Below are positions 17,968 through 25,826 of a stretch of 64,000 bases of DNA, one piece after another (within the stretch, counting starts at the first letter, position 1; each line of letters opens with the position of its first letter). The stretch covers positions 558,001 through 622,000 of the forward strand of contig NZ_JBEFTX010000001.1 of NCBI RefSeq assembly GCF_040195635.1, in the 5' to 3' direction. Position numbers and translations under genes: made by a program. The notes under the pieces were generated by a model. It was given only the letters and a program-made list of their open reading frames with translations, did no database searches and was not told the DNA's origin. This DNA comes from Thermasporomyces sp040195635. Its GTDB lineage: Bacteria > Actinomycetota > Actinomycetes > Propionibacteriales > Actinopolymorphaceae.

Positions 17968-20792
17968 GCGGACCAGACGACACCGCACCTGGCGGTCCGG
18001 CCGGTCCTGGCCGGCCGCCTGACCCCGATCCCGGCTACGCGGCGCCGGCTGGCGGTGGCGCGGGAGCGCCCCCCTCCGGATCGGCGGCGTCACGCCTGGG
18101 CTTCCCCGACGCCGAATCGCCCAGGGAACCGGCCGCGGGCGTTCCCGCGCCCGTCGGGCAGGCACCGATCACGCCGGCACTCGTCGGGCAGGCACCGATC
18201 ACGCCGGCACCGCCACCTGCCGCGCCGCCCGCCGCCAAGATCGACGTCGAACCCCGGTGGGGTCCGGTCCGCAACGCCGCCGTCCTGGCCACGACGACGG
18301 TCGGCCTCTTCCTTCTGAGCGTTCTCTCCGACGCACTCGGCAACATCCTCAGCGATCTGCGCTACGTCCTGGGCGTCGGTGGACTCTTCACCATCCTCTG
18401 GCTGACCCGGCGGGTGTTGGAGCGCAACCGGAACCGCTACCGCGACCTCGACAGCGACCTGGTGGCGCCCGGACCGCCCCTGCGACCTGCGTGGTTTCGT
18501 ACCCCCGCACCGCTCGCAGGCCGTGACAGCGACGTCTATCGGGGACTCGACATCGTCTGCCGCCGCGGTCTGCTCGCCGTGACAGGGCTCCCGGGCATCG
18601 GGAGCTCAGCCGTCGCCGAGGCGGTCGTCGCGGAACTCGTCGAGCGTGGCTACGTCGATGCCGCCGACACCGCGCCGTTCGACCTGCGTGGCTGGTCCAC
18701 CCGATCTCCCGACGACGCACCGACGATCGCCGGGCGGCTCCTGTCGATGTTCGGTGCGGCCGAGCCGGCAAGCGCGGAGCCCCAGATCCTCGCCGACGCG
18801 GCCCTGCGGCTCCGTGACGAGCTGTCACGACGGCCCGCGGTCCTCTTCCTGGACAACGTCATCGACGCCGGCCAGGTCACCTGGCTCGTCGATCAGTGGA
18901 CCACCGACGGCAGCCATCCGTACCTCGTCGTGGCCGGGCGGCCCACCATCGGCGCCGCGTTCCCCGACGACTGCGTGGTAGCGCTCGGAGAGCTGGACGC
19001 CTCGAGCATGCGCACGGTCTGGTCCGCAGAACAACCACGGGACGGCGGGGAGCCGCAGGACGCCGACTGGCTGGACGACGTACTCGCCGTGTGCGGCGGG
19101 CGGCCCGGGGCGGTCCGCGACCTGGCGCGGGAGATGGGCCGCCCCGAGAGCCACTGGAGCCCGGCCGAGCTGACCACGCGCCTGTGGCGCCACATGACGT
19201 CCGACCAGGATCCGCGCGAGCGCGTCTGGCTGGCGATTCTGGAACGCACCGGCGTCAGCATGTCTCGCAAGGCCCGCCACCTGGCGCGCGCCCTCGCCGA
19301 CCTTCCCGTCGCAGAGCTCACGGTCGAGGCGATGGAGGCGGCGCGCCGCGGCATCGATGCCCTGGACGCGATGGAGTCCGGTGGACCTGCGACGTCGCAC
19401 GAGCTCGGTCGCCCCACCCCTCCACAACTCGACGACATCGACCTCGTCGACCCCATCCAGGAGCTCTGCAACCGGTATCTCGTCCGCCGCTCGCCGGTCG
19501 GCAGGTATCGCATGCCGCTCGAGGTACGCCAGGCGGTCAGGGCGACCGAACCTGACAGCGAACGCATGACCGCTGTCCGCGCCGCTCTGTCCTCGCTCGT
19601 CCATCGTTACGCCGATCTCGCCGTACGGTGGAGCATCCTGCTGGACAGCGTGGACTACGCCAGGTCGGCCGCCCTGTGGTTCCAAGCCGAGGAGCCGTTG
19701 CTCCGGGCGTTGCTCACCGCCAGCTACGTGGACACGCCCACCGAGGACTATCCCGAGGGCGAGTTGCTCGCGCTGACTCTCGATGACCTCGCCCGGCTCG
19801 CGGACGCGGTCGACGTCTGGTACGTCCGCCAGCAGCAGGTGTTCGGTGCTCGCCTCGTCCACGAGAACCTCGTCAAGCTCGCCTACACTGCCGGCCGGCA
19901 CGACCTGGACCGCCTCGCAGCGGTCCGGATGGCGGCGGTCTACCGATCCGCGGGCATGTTCGACGACGCCGCCGCCATGTTGAGCCAGGCCGGCGTACCT
20001 GTGCCGGCCGACAGGTGGTCCTGGCTGCCGTGGCGACGGCCCACCGCCTGGGATCTGGGTGCGTGGCACCATCACGAGCGGGCCCTACTCCACCTCGCCC
20101 GCGCCGAGAGCGCGACCGACCCCATGATGGCCGCCGTCGAGCTGGCCGGCGCCGAACTCGAGCTCCAGCGCGTCTGGCAGCGCCTTCCGCGAAAGAACGT
20201 GAAGGGTGAGGTCACCACCTTGTTGACGATGGGCGTCGTCTACCTCCACCAGGGTCGGCCCGACCGTGCGCTCGACCGCCTCGACCTCGCGGAGAGCCGG
20301 TCCGGCGAGTGTGGCGACTCCGCGGGGCAGGCACACGCCGCGGAGCTTCGGGGCGTCGCCGCCTGGATGCAGGGCCGAGCGACGGTCGCGGCCGCCCTGT
20401 GGCAACACGCCCTGACGGAGTTCCGCAAGCTCGCCGACCACCAGGGCGAGGGTCGGTGCCTCCAGCACCTGGGATCGGCCGTTCTCGTCGCACCCGAGCT
20501 CGCGGGCCTCCTTCTCGGCGAGGACCGGCGTACCGTCACCGAGGTCGCGGCGATCCAACACGCACATGTCTGGCTGGAGCTGAGCAGGCGGCTACGTGCC
20601 GGCCAGCCGGTGTCACCCATCGCCGACGGCTACCTACGGCTGGCGCGGAGCCGGGCCGGTCGGTCGCACAGTCCGTACGACCCGGACCTGGCAGGCAGTG
20701 AGCCCGCCGGGCGCGAGGTTGGTCGCCAGTCACAAGGCGACGCTATGGTCGTTCGTCTGGTCCGCCGATTTCGACGCTGGTGGGGCCCGTGA
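17964..20792 (+). CDS. Membrane-anchored STAND/NB-ARC-like TPR protein with a degenerate P-loop
   Basis: A 942-residue protein. Residues 1-95 are Pro/Gly/Ala-rich and include a tandem VGQAPITPA repeat. Two likely membrane helices follow (about 104-123 and 133-149), then an NTPase-like domain. The P-loop at 208-215 reads GLPGIGSS, so the Walker A lysine is replaced by serine; a Walker B-like VLFLDN lies at 293-298. The C-terminal half is alpha-helical with TPR-like repeats (for example TLLTMGVVYLHQGRPDRAL). This resembles STAND signalling proteins but cannot be assumed to hydrolyse ATP. It overlaps the permease stop (ATGA) and precedes the PHP hydrolase gene by 25 bases. Function unknown. Confidence 0.7.
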   Translation: MSGPDDTAPGGPAGPGRPPDPDPGYAAPAGGGAGAPPSGSAASRLGFPDAESPREPAAGVPAPVGQAPITPALVGQAPITPAPPPAAPPAAKIDVEPRWGPVRNAAVLATTTVGLFLLSVLSDALGNILSDLRYVLGVGGLFTILWLTRRVLERNRNRYRDLDSDLVAPGPPLRPAWFRTPAPLAGRDSDVYRGLDIVCRRGLLAVTGLPGIGSSAVAEAVVAELVERGYVDAADTAPFDLRGWSTRSPDDAPTIAGRLLSMFGAAEPASAEPQILADAALRLRDELSRRPAVLFLDNVIDAGQVTWLVDQWTTDGSHPYLVVAGRPTIGAAFPDDCVVALGELDASSMRTVWSAEQPRDGGEPQDADWLDDVLAVCGGRPGAVRDLAREMGRPESHWSPAELTTRLWRHMTSDQDPRERVWLAILERTGVSMSRKARHLARALADLPVAELTVEAMEAARRGIDALDAMESGGPATSHELGRPTPPQLDDIDLVDPIQELCNRYLVRRSPVGRYRMPLEVRQAVRATEPDSERMTAVRAALSSLVHRYADLAVRWSILLDSVDYARSAALWFQAEEPLLRALLTASYVDTPTEDYPEGELLALTLDDLARLADAVDVWYVRQQQVFGARLVHENLVKLAYTAGRHDLDRLAAVRMAAVYRSAGMFDDAAAMLSQAGVPVPADRWSWLPWRRPTAWDLGAWHHHERALLHLARAESATDPMMAAVELAGAELELQRVWQRLPRKNVKGEVTTLLTMGVVYLHQGRPDRALDRLDLAESRSGECGDSAGQAHAAELRGVAAWMQGRATVAAALWQHALTEFRKLADHQGEGRCLQHLGSAVLVAPELAGLLLGEDRRTVTEVAAIQHAHVWLELSRRLRAGQPVSPIADGYLRLARSRAGRSHSPYDPDLAGSEPAGREVGRQSQGDAMVVRLVRRFRRWWGP
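18152..18210 (+). repeat. Two-copy 30-bp in-frame tandem repeat
   Basis: A 29-base identical block occurs at 18152-18180 and 18182-18210 (period 30), inside the disordered N-terminal segment of the STAND-like protein. It encodes two copies of a VGQAPITPA-type decapeptide. The identity suggests recent slippage duplication. Confidence 0.85.
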
Positions 20793-20817
20793 CGAAGGAG
20801 GGCCCATACTCGACCGG

Positions 20818-22320
20818 GTGAGCTTCTCCGCCAATACCGATGCGGTGGGTGACGGCGACGAGACCGTGGTCCTGGAGGGCCGGTTCGAGATCGGCGCGCC
20901 CGACTGGGTCTACCTGCCGGTCGACGTACCCGAAGGCGTCCGTGAAATCGCCGTCGCCTACGGCTACGACCGGCCGGAGCCGCCCGCCGGACTGCCAGGT
21001 AACGCGCTCGACATCGGCATCTTCGACGAACGCGGCCATGACGTGCCTGAAGGCCCCGGCTTCCGCGGATGGTCCGGGGGCGCGCGCGACGCCTTCGTGC
21101 TCGGACGTACGCAGGCCACCCCCGGCTACGTCCCCGGCCCGGTCAACGCCGGCACCTGGCACATCCTGCTGGGCCCGTACACCGTGGCGCCGCAGGGCAT
21201 GACCTATCGCGTCGAGGTCACGCTGCGACGGGATACGCCGCAGTCGGGTCGTACGCAGTCGGGTCGTACGCAGTCGGGTCGTACGCAGTCGGGTCGTACG
21301 GAGTCGGGTCGTACGGACGCAGACTTCGTACCCTGTCCAGCGCCCGCGCGGGCGCACGGTCGGGGTCCCTCGTGGTACCGCGGCGACCTGCACATGCACA
21401 CGGTCCACTCGGACGGGCAGCTGGAGCCCGCCGAACTCGCGGCCGCCGCACGAGACGCCGGCCTGGACTTCATCGTCTCCACGGAGCACAACACCTGCAG
21501 CGCGGCCGGGATCTGGGGCCACCACGCCAGCGACGACCTGCTGATCATCGTGGGTGAGGAGGTGACGACCCGCAACGGGCACCTCGTCGCCGCGGGTCTC
21601 ACGGAGGGTTCGTGGATCGACTGGCGCTTCCGCGCGGCCGACGGCCTGCTCCCCGCCACGGTCGGCGAGATCCACCGCCAGGGAGGCATCGCGATCGCCG
21701 CACATCCGTTCGCGCCGTGTCTGGGCTGCGCGTGGAAGTACGGCTTCGACGACGTCGACGCGATCGAGGTGTGGAACGGCGACTGGACACCCGACGACGA
21801 GGTGTCGCTCCGCGCCTGGGACGCCGCTCTGGTGGCCGCCGGCCGCGCGGGCCGGTGGCTGCCCGCGGTCGGCAGCAGCGACTTCCACGGTGGCGAGGAC
21901 AGGGTGGGCCTCGGCCAGACAGTCGTCCGCGCGGAGGCGCTGACCCGGGAAGCGGTACTGGCCGGAGTACGCGCGGGGCACAGCTACCTCACCGGGTCAG
22001 CAGAAGTCGAGCTGGAGGTCTCAGCGCGTGGTGCGGGGCACGTCGCGGGGATCGGTGGCCGACTCTGCCTCCCTTGGGACGCCCCGGTGACACTCGACGT
22101 GGCCATCAGGGGCGCGCCGGAAGGATTCGTCCGGTTCGTCACGGACAAGGGAGCCGTCGCCCAGCTGGAGACCGGTGGGGAGAGAACCGCGACCTGGACC
22201 ACGACCGCCGCGGCCTCGCACTACGTCAGGGTCGAAGTGCGCCGACCGCACGCGGCGATGACGCACTTCGAGCCGATGGTGGCGCTGACGAACCCGATCT
22301 TCCTCGACACCGGAGCCTGA
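20818..22320 (+). CDS. CehA/McbA-type PHP-domain metallohydrolase
   Basis: A 500-residue protein. Residues 1-140 form a beta-rich domain, a repetitive QSGRT linker covers 142-166, and a PHP phosphoesterase domain starts near 187. Metal ligands are clear: DLHMHTVHSDG (His192, His194), STEHN, AAHPFAPC, and SSDFHGG near the end. The CehA/McbA group includes carbamate and amide hydrolases as well as secreted phosphoesterases. There is no obvious signal peptide with this start. The GTG at 20818 is the first reasonable start in frame but lies 17 bases after its GAAGGAGG ribosome site, so the start is uncertain. Last gene of the five-gene operon. Confidence 0.75.
   Translation: MSFSANTDAVGDGDETVVLEGRFEIGAPDWVYLPVDVPEGVREIAVAYGYDRPEPPAGLPGNALDIGIFDERGHDVPEGPGFRGWSGGARDAFVLGRTQATPGYVPGPVNAGTWHILLGPYTVAPQGMTYRVEVTLRRDTPQSGRTQSGRTQSGRTQSGRTESGRTDADFVPCPAPARAHGRGPSWYRGDLHMHTVHSDGQLEPAELAAAARDAGLDFIVSTEHNTCSAAGIWGHHASDDLLIIVGEEVTTRNGHLVAAGLTEGSWIDWRFRAADGLLPATVGEIHRQGGIAIAAHPFAPCLGCAWKYGFDDVDAIEVWNGDWTPDDEVSLRAWDAALVAAGRAGRWLPAVGSSDFHGGEDRVGLGQTVVRAEALTREAVLAGVRAGHSYLTGSAEVELEVSARGAGHVAGIGGRLCLPWDAPVTLDVAIRGAPEGFVRFVTDKGAVAQLETGGERTATWTTTAAASHYVRVEVRRPHAAMTHFEPMVALTNPIFLDTGA
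21241..21315 (+). repeat. Five-copy 15-bp minisatellite in a coding linker
   Basis: Four identical copies of CAGTCGGGTCGTACG (21241-21300) and a fifth beginning GAG (21301-21315). In frame they encode four QSGRT units and one ESGRT unit, linking the beta domain and the PHP domain. Copy number is a multiple of three bases and could vary between strains without frameshift. Confidence 0.95.
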
Positions 22321-22359
22321 CAGCGCCGGGCGCGAAGGAGTCCAGGGCTCAGGGAACGC

Positions 22360-22722
22360 TCAGTGGAACGAGTCGCCGCAGGCGCAGGAGCTGGTGGCGC
22401 TCGGGTTGTCGATCGTGAAGCCCTGCTTCTCGATCGTGTCCACGAAGTCGATCACCGCACCCTGAAGGTATGGCGCGCTCATCCGGTCGACGATCACGCC
22501 GACGTTGCCGAACTCCTTGACGACGTCGCCGTCGAGCTCGCGCTCGTCGAAGAACAGCTGGTAGCGCAGGCCGGAGCAGCCACCCGGCTGGACCGCGAGT
22601 CGAAGCCGGAGGTCGTCACGGCCCTCCTGATCGAGGAGGTTCTTGACCTTGCTCGCTGCCGCGTCGGTGAGCACGACGCCGTCGGCCTGCTGCTCCTGGG
22701 TCAGGTCGCCCTGAATGGTCAT
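22360..22722 (-). CDS. A-type iron-sulfur cluster carrier (ErpA/HesB family)
   Basis: A 120-residue HesB/IscA-fold protein that carries and inserts Fe-S clusters. The three ligand cysteines are present: Cys49 in GGCSGLRY and Cys113 and Cys115 in the C-terminal SSCACGDSF. Length is normal. ATG at 22722 has a GGGAG ribosome site eight bases upstream. In Actinobacteria a gene of this type lies near the qcr/cta region; likely clients here would include the Rieske protein and LipA, but this is inference. It is convergent with the PHP hydrolase gene. Confidence 0.93.
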   Translation of the reverse strand: MTIQGDLTQEQQADGVVLTDAAASKVKNLLDQEGRDDLRLRLAVQPGGCSGLRYQLFFDERELDGDVVKEFGNVGVIVDRMSAPYLQGAVIDFVDTIEKQGFTIDNPSATSSCACGDSFH

Positions 22723-22873
22723 AGATCGGACTCCCGTGATCATCTGGTCGCGGTCATGTCTGCTGGCTGCAACGTCCGCGGCAGCTCAGCCATTCCGGTG
22801 CTCAGCGATCCCGATGTACGGACATCCCCGGGAGCACCGCCACCATGCTTGCACAGCTCACCGGCGGGTGCGC

Positions 22874-23980
22874 TCAGCGGGACCAAGTCCTGGCCACGCG
22901 TTCGGCGAGGGCGACGAGGCTGTCTCTGGCCTGGCCGAGCGCACGGTCCCGGCCCACCAGGTCGACCAGGGAGTACGCCGACTCGACGCCCATCGTGCGC
23001 ATCTCCCGGGAACCGACCAGCACGTCGCCCGCGAGGACCACGCAGGGCCGCAGGACCTCCGCCGCGACTGCCGCGACACCGGATACCACTTTGCCGCTTT
23101 TGGACTGGAAGTCGAAGGCACCCTCGCCGGTCACGATGACGTCGGCCTTGCGGGCCCGCTCGGTCAGGCGTACGGCGTCGATGATCGTCTCGATACCGGG
23201 CACCCGCCGGCCGCCGAGCAGCAGCAGCGCGTAGCCGAGGCCACCGGCGGCACCCGCACCCTTGGCGTCCGCGAGCGGACGATCGGCCAGATCGGCGAAG
23301 CGCTCGAGGGCGGCGTCCAGGGCGACCAGCTCGTCCTTTCCGACACCCTTCTGCGGGCCGAAGATGTTGGTCGCCCCCCGCAGGCCGAGCAGGGGGTTGT
23401 CGACATCGCTCGCCGCCAGGATCTCGACGCCGGCCACGCGTTCCCGTGCCGCGGCCAGGTCGAGGTGGGTGAGGTCGGCAAGGGTCGCGCCACCGGACGT
23501 GAGCGCCCCGGACGGCTCCGCGGTGGCGCCGAGTGCGGCCAAGAGGCCCGCTCCCCCGTCGTTGGTCCCGCTCCCTCCGAGGCCCACGACCAGCCGGCGC
23601 GCGCCCGCGTCGATCGCGGCCGCCACCATCTCGCCCACACCGAAGGTGGTGGCCCGGTGTGGATCGCGCCTTTGCTCCGGCACCAGCGCCAGCCCGCACG
23701 CCTGCGACGACTCGAGATAGGCCGTGTCGCCGGTACGAAGGAGGGTGGCGGGCGTCGGTTCACCGAGCGGACCCGTGACCGTCACGGCATCCAACTCGCC
23801 GCCCGAGGCCGCGCGCAGGACGTCGACGAATCCGGGCCCACCGTCGGACATCGGCACCGTGACCACGTCGTCGGCTGGAGCCTGCCGGCGCCAGCCCTCG
23901 GCCATCGCTTCGGCCGCCTCGACCGCGGTCAGAGTCCCGGCGAACTTGTCAGGAGCAATCAGCACGCGCACGCCCGACAT
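22874..23980 (-). CDS. glxK: Glycerate kinase (GlxK/GarK family)
   Basis: A 368-residue enzyme of the glycerate kinase type 1 family, which phosphorylates D-glycerate from glyoxylate or sugar-acid metabolism. The N-terminus VLIAPDKFAGTLTAVEAAEAM is the family signature. The nucleotide-side GLGGSGTNDGGAGLL and the VVTGEGAFDFQSKSGKV block near the C-terminus are also diagnostic. I used the ATG at 23980 because family proteins begin a few residues before the IAPDKF motif. It is divergent from a GNAT gene with only 55 bases between starts. Confidence 0.93.
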   Translation of the reverse strand: MSGVRVLIAPDKFAGTLTAVEAAEAMAEGWRRQAPADDVVTVPMSDGGPGFVDVLRAASGGELDAVTVTGPLGEPTPATLLRTGDTAYLESSQACGLALVPEQRRDPHRATTFGVGEMVAAAIDAGARRLVVGLGGSGTNDGGAGLLAALGATAEPSGALTSGGATLADLTHLDLAAARERVAGVEILAASDVDNPLLGLRGATNIFGPQKGVGKDELVALDAALERFADLADRPLADAKGAGAAGGLGYALLLLGGRRVPGIETIIDAVRLTERARKADVIVTGEGAFDFQSKSGKVVSGVAAVAAEVLRPCVVLAGDVLVGSREMRTMGVESAYSLVDLVGRDRALGQARDSLVALAERVARTWSR

Positions 23981-24023
23981 CCTGGCGCGTGACGGGCGGG
24001 TGCGCACGTGCGGGGTCCCGGCA

Positions 24024-24029
24024 TAGGGT
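24024..24029 (+). promoter_or_regulatory. -10 box TAGGGT for a leaderless GNAT mRNA
   Basis: A TANNNT box ends six bases before the GTG start at 24036, so transcription should begin at or next to the start codon. No ribosome site is present. The -35 region is not recognisable. Confidence 0.5.
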
Positions 24030-24035
24030 CACTTC

Positions 24036-24914
24036 GTGCTGATCCGCCCCATGCGCGATGACGACATCGTGGCCGCCAGAGCACTCACCCACGCGGCGTT
24101 GGAGCTGGTCCGGGCGACGCGCCCCACCGGCACTTCGCCGCCGCCGGGGCCGGCGTCGCCGGAGTGGAGTTCGCTGTGGGCGCGCCGGGCCAAGCACTTC
24201 CTGCGCCATGACCCCGAGGGTTGCTGGGTCGCCGACGCCGATGGCGACGTGGTGGGCGTCACGATGGCGTTGCGGAGGGAGAAGCTCTGGGGGTTGTCGG
24301 CGTACTTCGTCCATCCGAACCACCAGAGCGCCGGGATCGGCTCGGCTTTGCTCGACGCGGTGCTCGGCTACAGCCAGGGGTGCCTGCGCGGGATCATCAT
24401 CTCGACGTCCGACCCGCGCGCGGCGCGTCGCTACCGGCTCGCCGGTTTCACGCTGCACCCGACCATCCGGATCACCGGCACGGTCAACCGGGCAGCCCTG
24501 CCGGTGGTCGACGGGATCCGCGAGGGTGGCCCGGGAGACCGGGACCTGTGCGACTCGGTCGACCGCCAGATCCGCGGAGCGGCGCACGGGGTGGACCACG
24601 AGTTCCTGTGTGCCGAGTTCGGACTGCTGGTGTGCGACACACTGACGGGGAGCGGCTACTGCTTCGTCGACGCCTCGGGTACACCGGTTCTGCTGGCCGC
24701 CACGACCCGCAAGATCGCGCAGCGGCTGCTCTGGTCGGCCCTGGCCCGCGCGCCCGAGGGAGCGCTGACCCGGATCGACTTCCTCACCGCCGCGCAGGAG
24801 TGGGCCGTGGACGTCGCACTGGCGGCCGGTCTGTCCCTGCGTACGGAGGGCTATCTGTGCCTGCGCCACATGCGTCCGCCCGCCCCCTACCTTCCCTCCG
24901 GCGCGTTTCTCTGA
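24036..24914 (+). CDS. GNAT-family N-acetyltransferase
   Basis: A 292-residue protein with a single clear GNAT core in its first half: the acceptor strand WVADADGDVVGVTMAL, then the acetyl-CoA-binding segment VHPNHQSAGIGSALLD (a QxxGxG/A-type loop). The second half is less conserved but similar in length to long actinobacterial GNATs and may be a degenerate second domain. The substrate cannot be named. The GTG start at 24036 follows a -10 box with no leader. Confidence 0.82.
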   Translation: MLIRPMRDDDIVAARALTHAALELVRATRPTGTSPPPGPASPEWSSLWARRAKHFLRHDPEGCWVADADGDVVGVTMALRREKLWGLSAYFVHPNHQSAGIGSALLDAVLGYSQGCLRGIIISTSDPRAARRYRLAGFTLHPTIRITGTVNRAALPVVDGIREGGPGDRDLCDSVDRQIRGAAHGVDHEFLCAEFGLLVCDTLTGSGYCFVDASGTPVLLAATTRKIAQRLLWSALARAPEGALTRIDFLTAAQEWAVDVALAAGLSLRTEGYLCLRHMRPPAPYLPSGAFL

Positions 24915-25022
24915 GTGGCATCCCGTACGGCAAGGACGCCGCCGAACAAGAGCCGGACCTCACCGAACGTACGACCGCCGGCAATCGGCCCGGCGTTCCG
25001 CGCGCACCGGACCGGCGCCGCC

Positions 25023-25592
25023 TCACAGGCCCGGCGCACCCCACACGGGGAACCAGCGGGACAGGTCGTCCTCGACCCGCAGGTCATTGGTGACGAGCCC
25101 CCGGATCTGCAGCTCGAGCGCGTTGTCGCGGCGTTCGCCGGTCTGCGGAGCGAACGGATAGAAGCTCCCGCGCTTGTACAGATAGACCAGCGCCAGCTTG
25201 CGGCCGCCGGTGTCGCGGAACGTCAGCAGTGAGCAGAGCAGGAACGGCCCGAACCCGGACGCCTCCAGCGCACTGTTGACCGCATGCAGGTCGGTCACGA
25301 GTCCAGAGGCATCGGACGGGTCGTGCTTGCACACCAACCAGGTGAAGCCGTAGCTGTCCTGGGTGCGCTCGACCTTGGGGCCCTCGTCGGCGTCCAGCAG
25401 CTGCTGCACATCGGCCTGGGTGGCGGCGAAGGCACCGCCCTCGGCGGCCCGGTAGCACACCGAACCCACGCCGGTCGGCCGAAAGTCCGTCGCCGCCTCC
25501 AGGGTCAGCGCCGCCTGGGGCAGCCCGAACAGCTGGTCGAGGTCGGGCTTCTTGGGCTGGCTACGCCCGAGCAACGCGTCGAGGAACTTCAT
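25023..25592 (-). CDS. pspAB: PspA-associated protein PspAB
   Basis: A 189-residue soluble protein of the PspAB family, found in Actinobacteria beside pspA, pspAA and htpX. It begins with a short basic stretch (MKFLDALLGRSQPKKPD) and has no recognisable catalytic motif. Its place downstream of htpX in the same order as in other actinomycetes supports the call. A GAGAGG ribosome site lies upstream of the ATG. Role in membrane-stress handling is presumed from the association only. Confidence 0.85.
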   Translation of the reverse strand: MKFLDALLGRSQPKKPDLDQLFGLPQAALTLEAATDFRPTGVGSVCYRAAEGGAFAATQADVQQLLDADEGPKVERTQDSYGFTWLVCKHDPSDASGLVTDLHAVNSALEASGFGPFLLCSLLTFRDTGGRKLALVYLYKRGSFYPFAPQTGERRDNALELQIRGLVTNDLRVEDDLSRWFPVWGAPGL

Positions 25593-25711
25593 CCCGGCAG
25601 CCTCTCAGATCGTCTCGATCATCGCGAGGTGGTTGGTCGTCGTGCGCACTCGATGTGCTCGCCCAGGGAGAACCTGGTCGACGTGCATGCCCGGGCGGGC
25701 GCTGCGCCCAT

Positions 25712-25771
25712 GATCATGAAGGAAAAGCCAGGCCATAGACCCCGAAATCCCTCATGATCACGATCATGATC
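25712..25771. repeat. GATCATGA inverted repeat and palindrome between pspAB and htpX
   Basis: GATCATGAAGG at 25712-25722 pairs with CCCTCATGATC at 25749-25759 (10 of 11 positions). A perfect ten-base palindrome GATCATGATC follows at 25762-25771. The intergenic gap is 234 bases and the element is AT-richer than its surroundings. Could be a terminator after htpX, an operator, or a dispersed repeat. Confidence 0.55.
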
Positions 25772-25826
25772 ACGAGGTTGTCGGGGCGCGGGTGGTGGCG
25801 TGGGCATGTCGTCAGGGGCGCTGGGT

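Noticed and set aside
18825..20075. Long minus-strand open frame opposite the STAND-like gene
   Set aside because: No family motif, and the plus-strand gene fits the operon overlaps.
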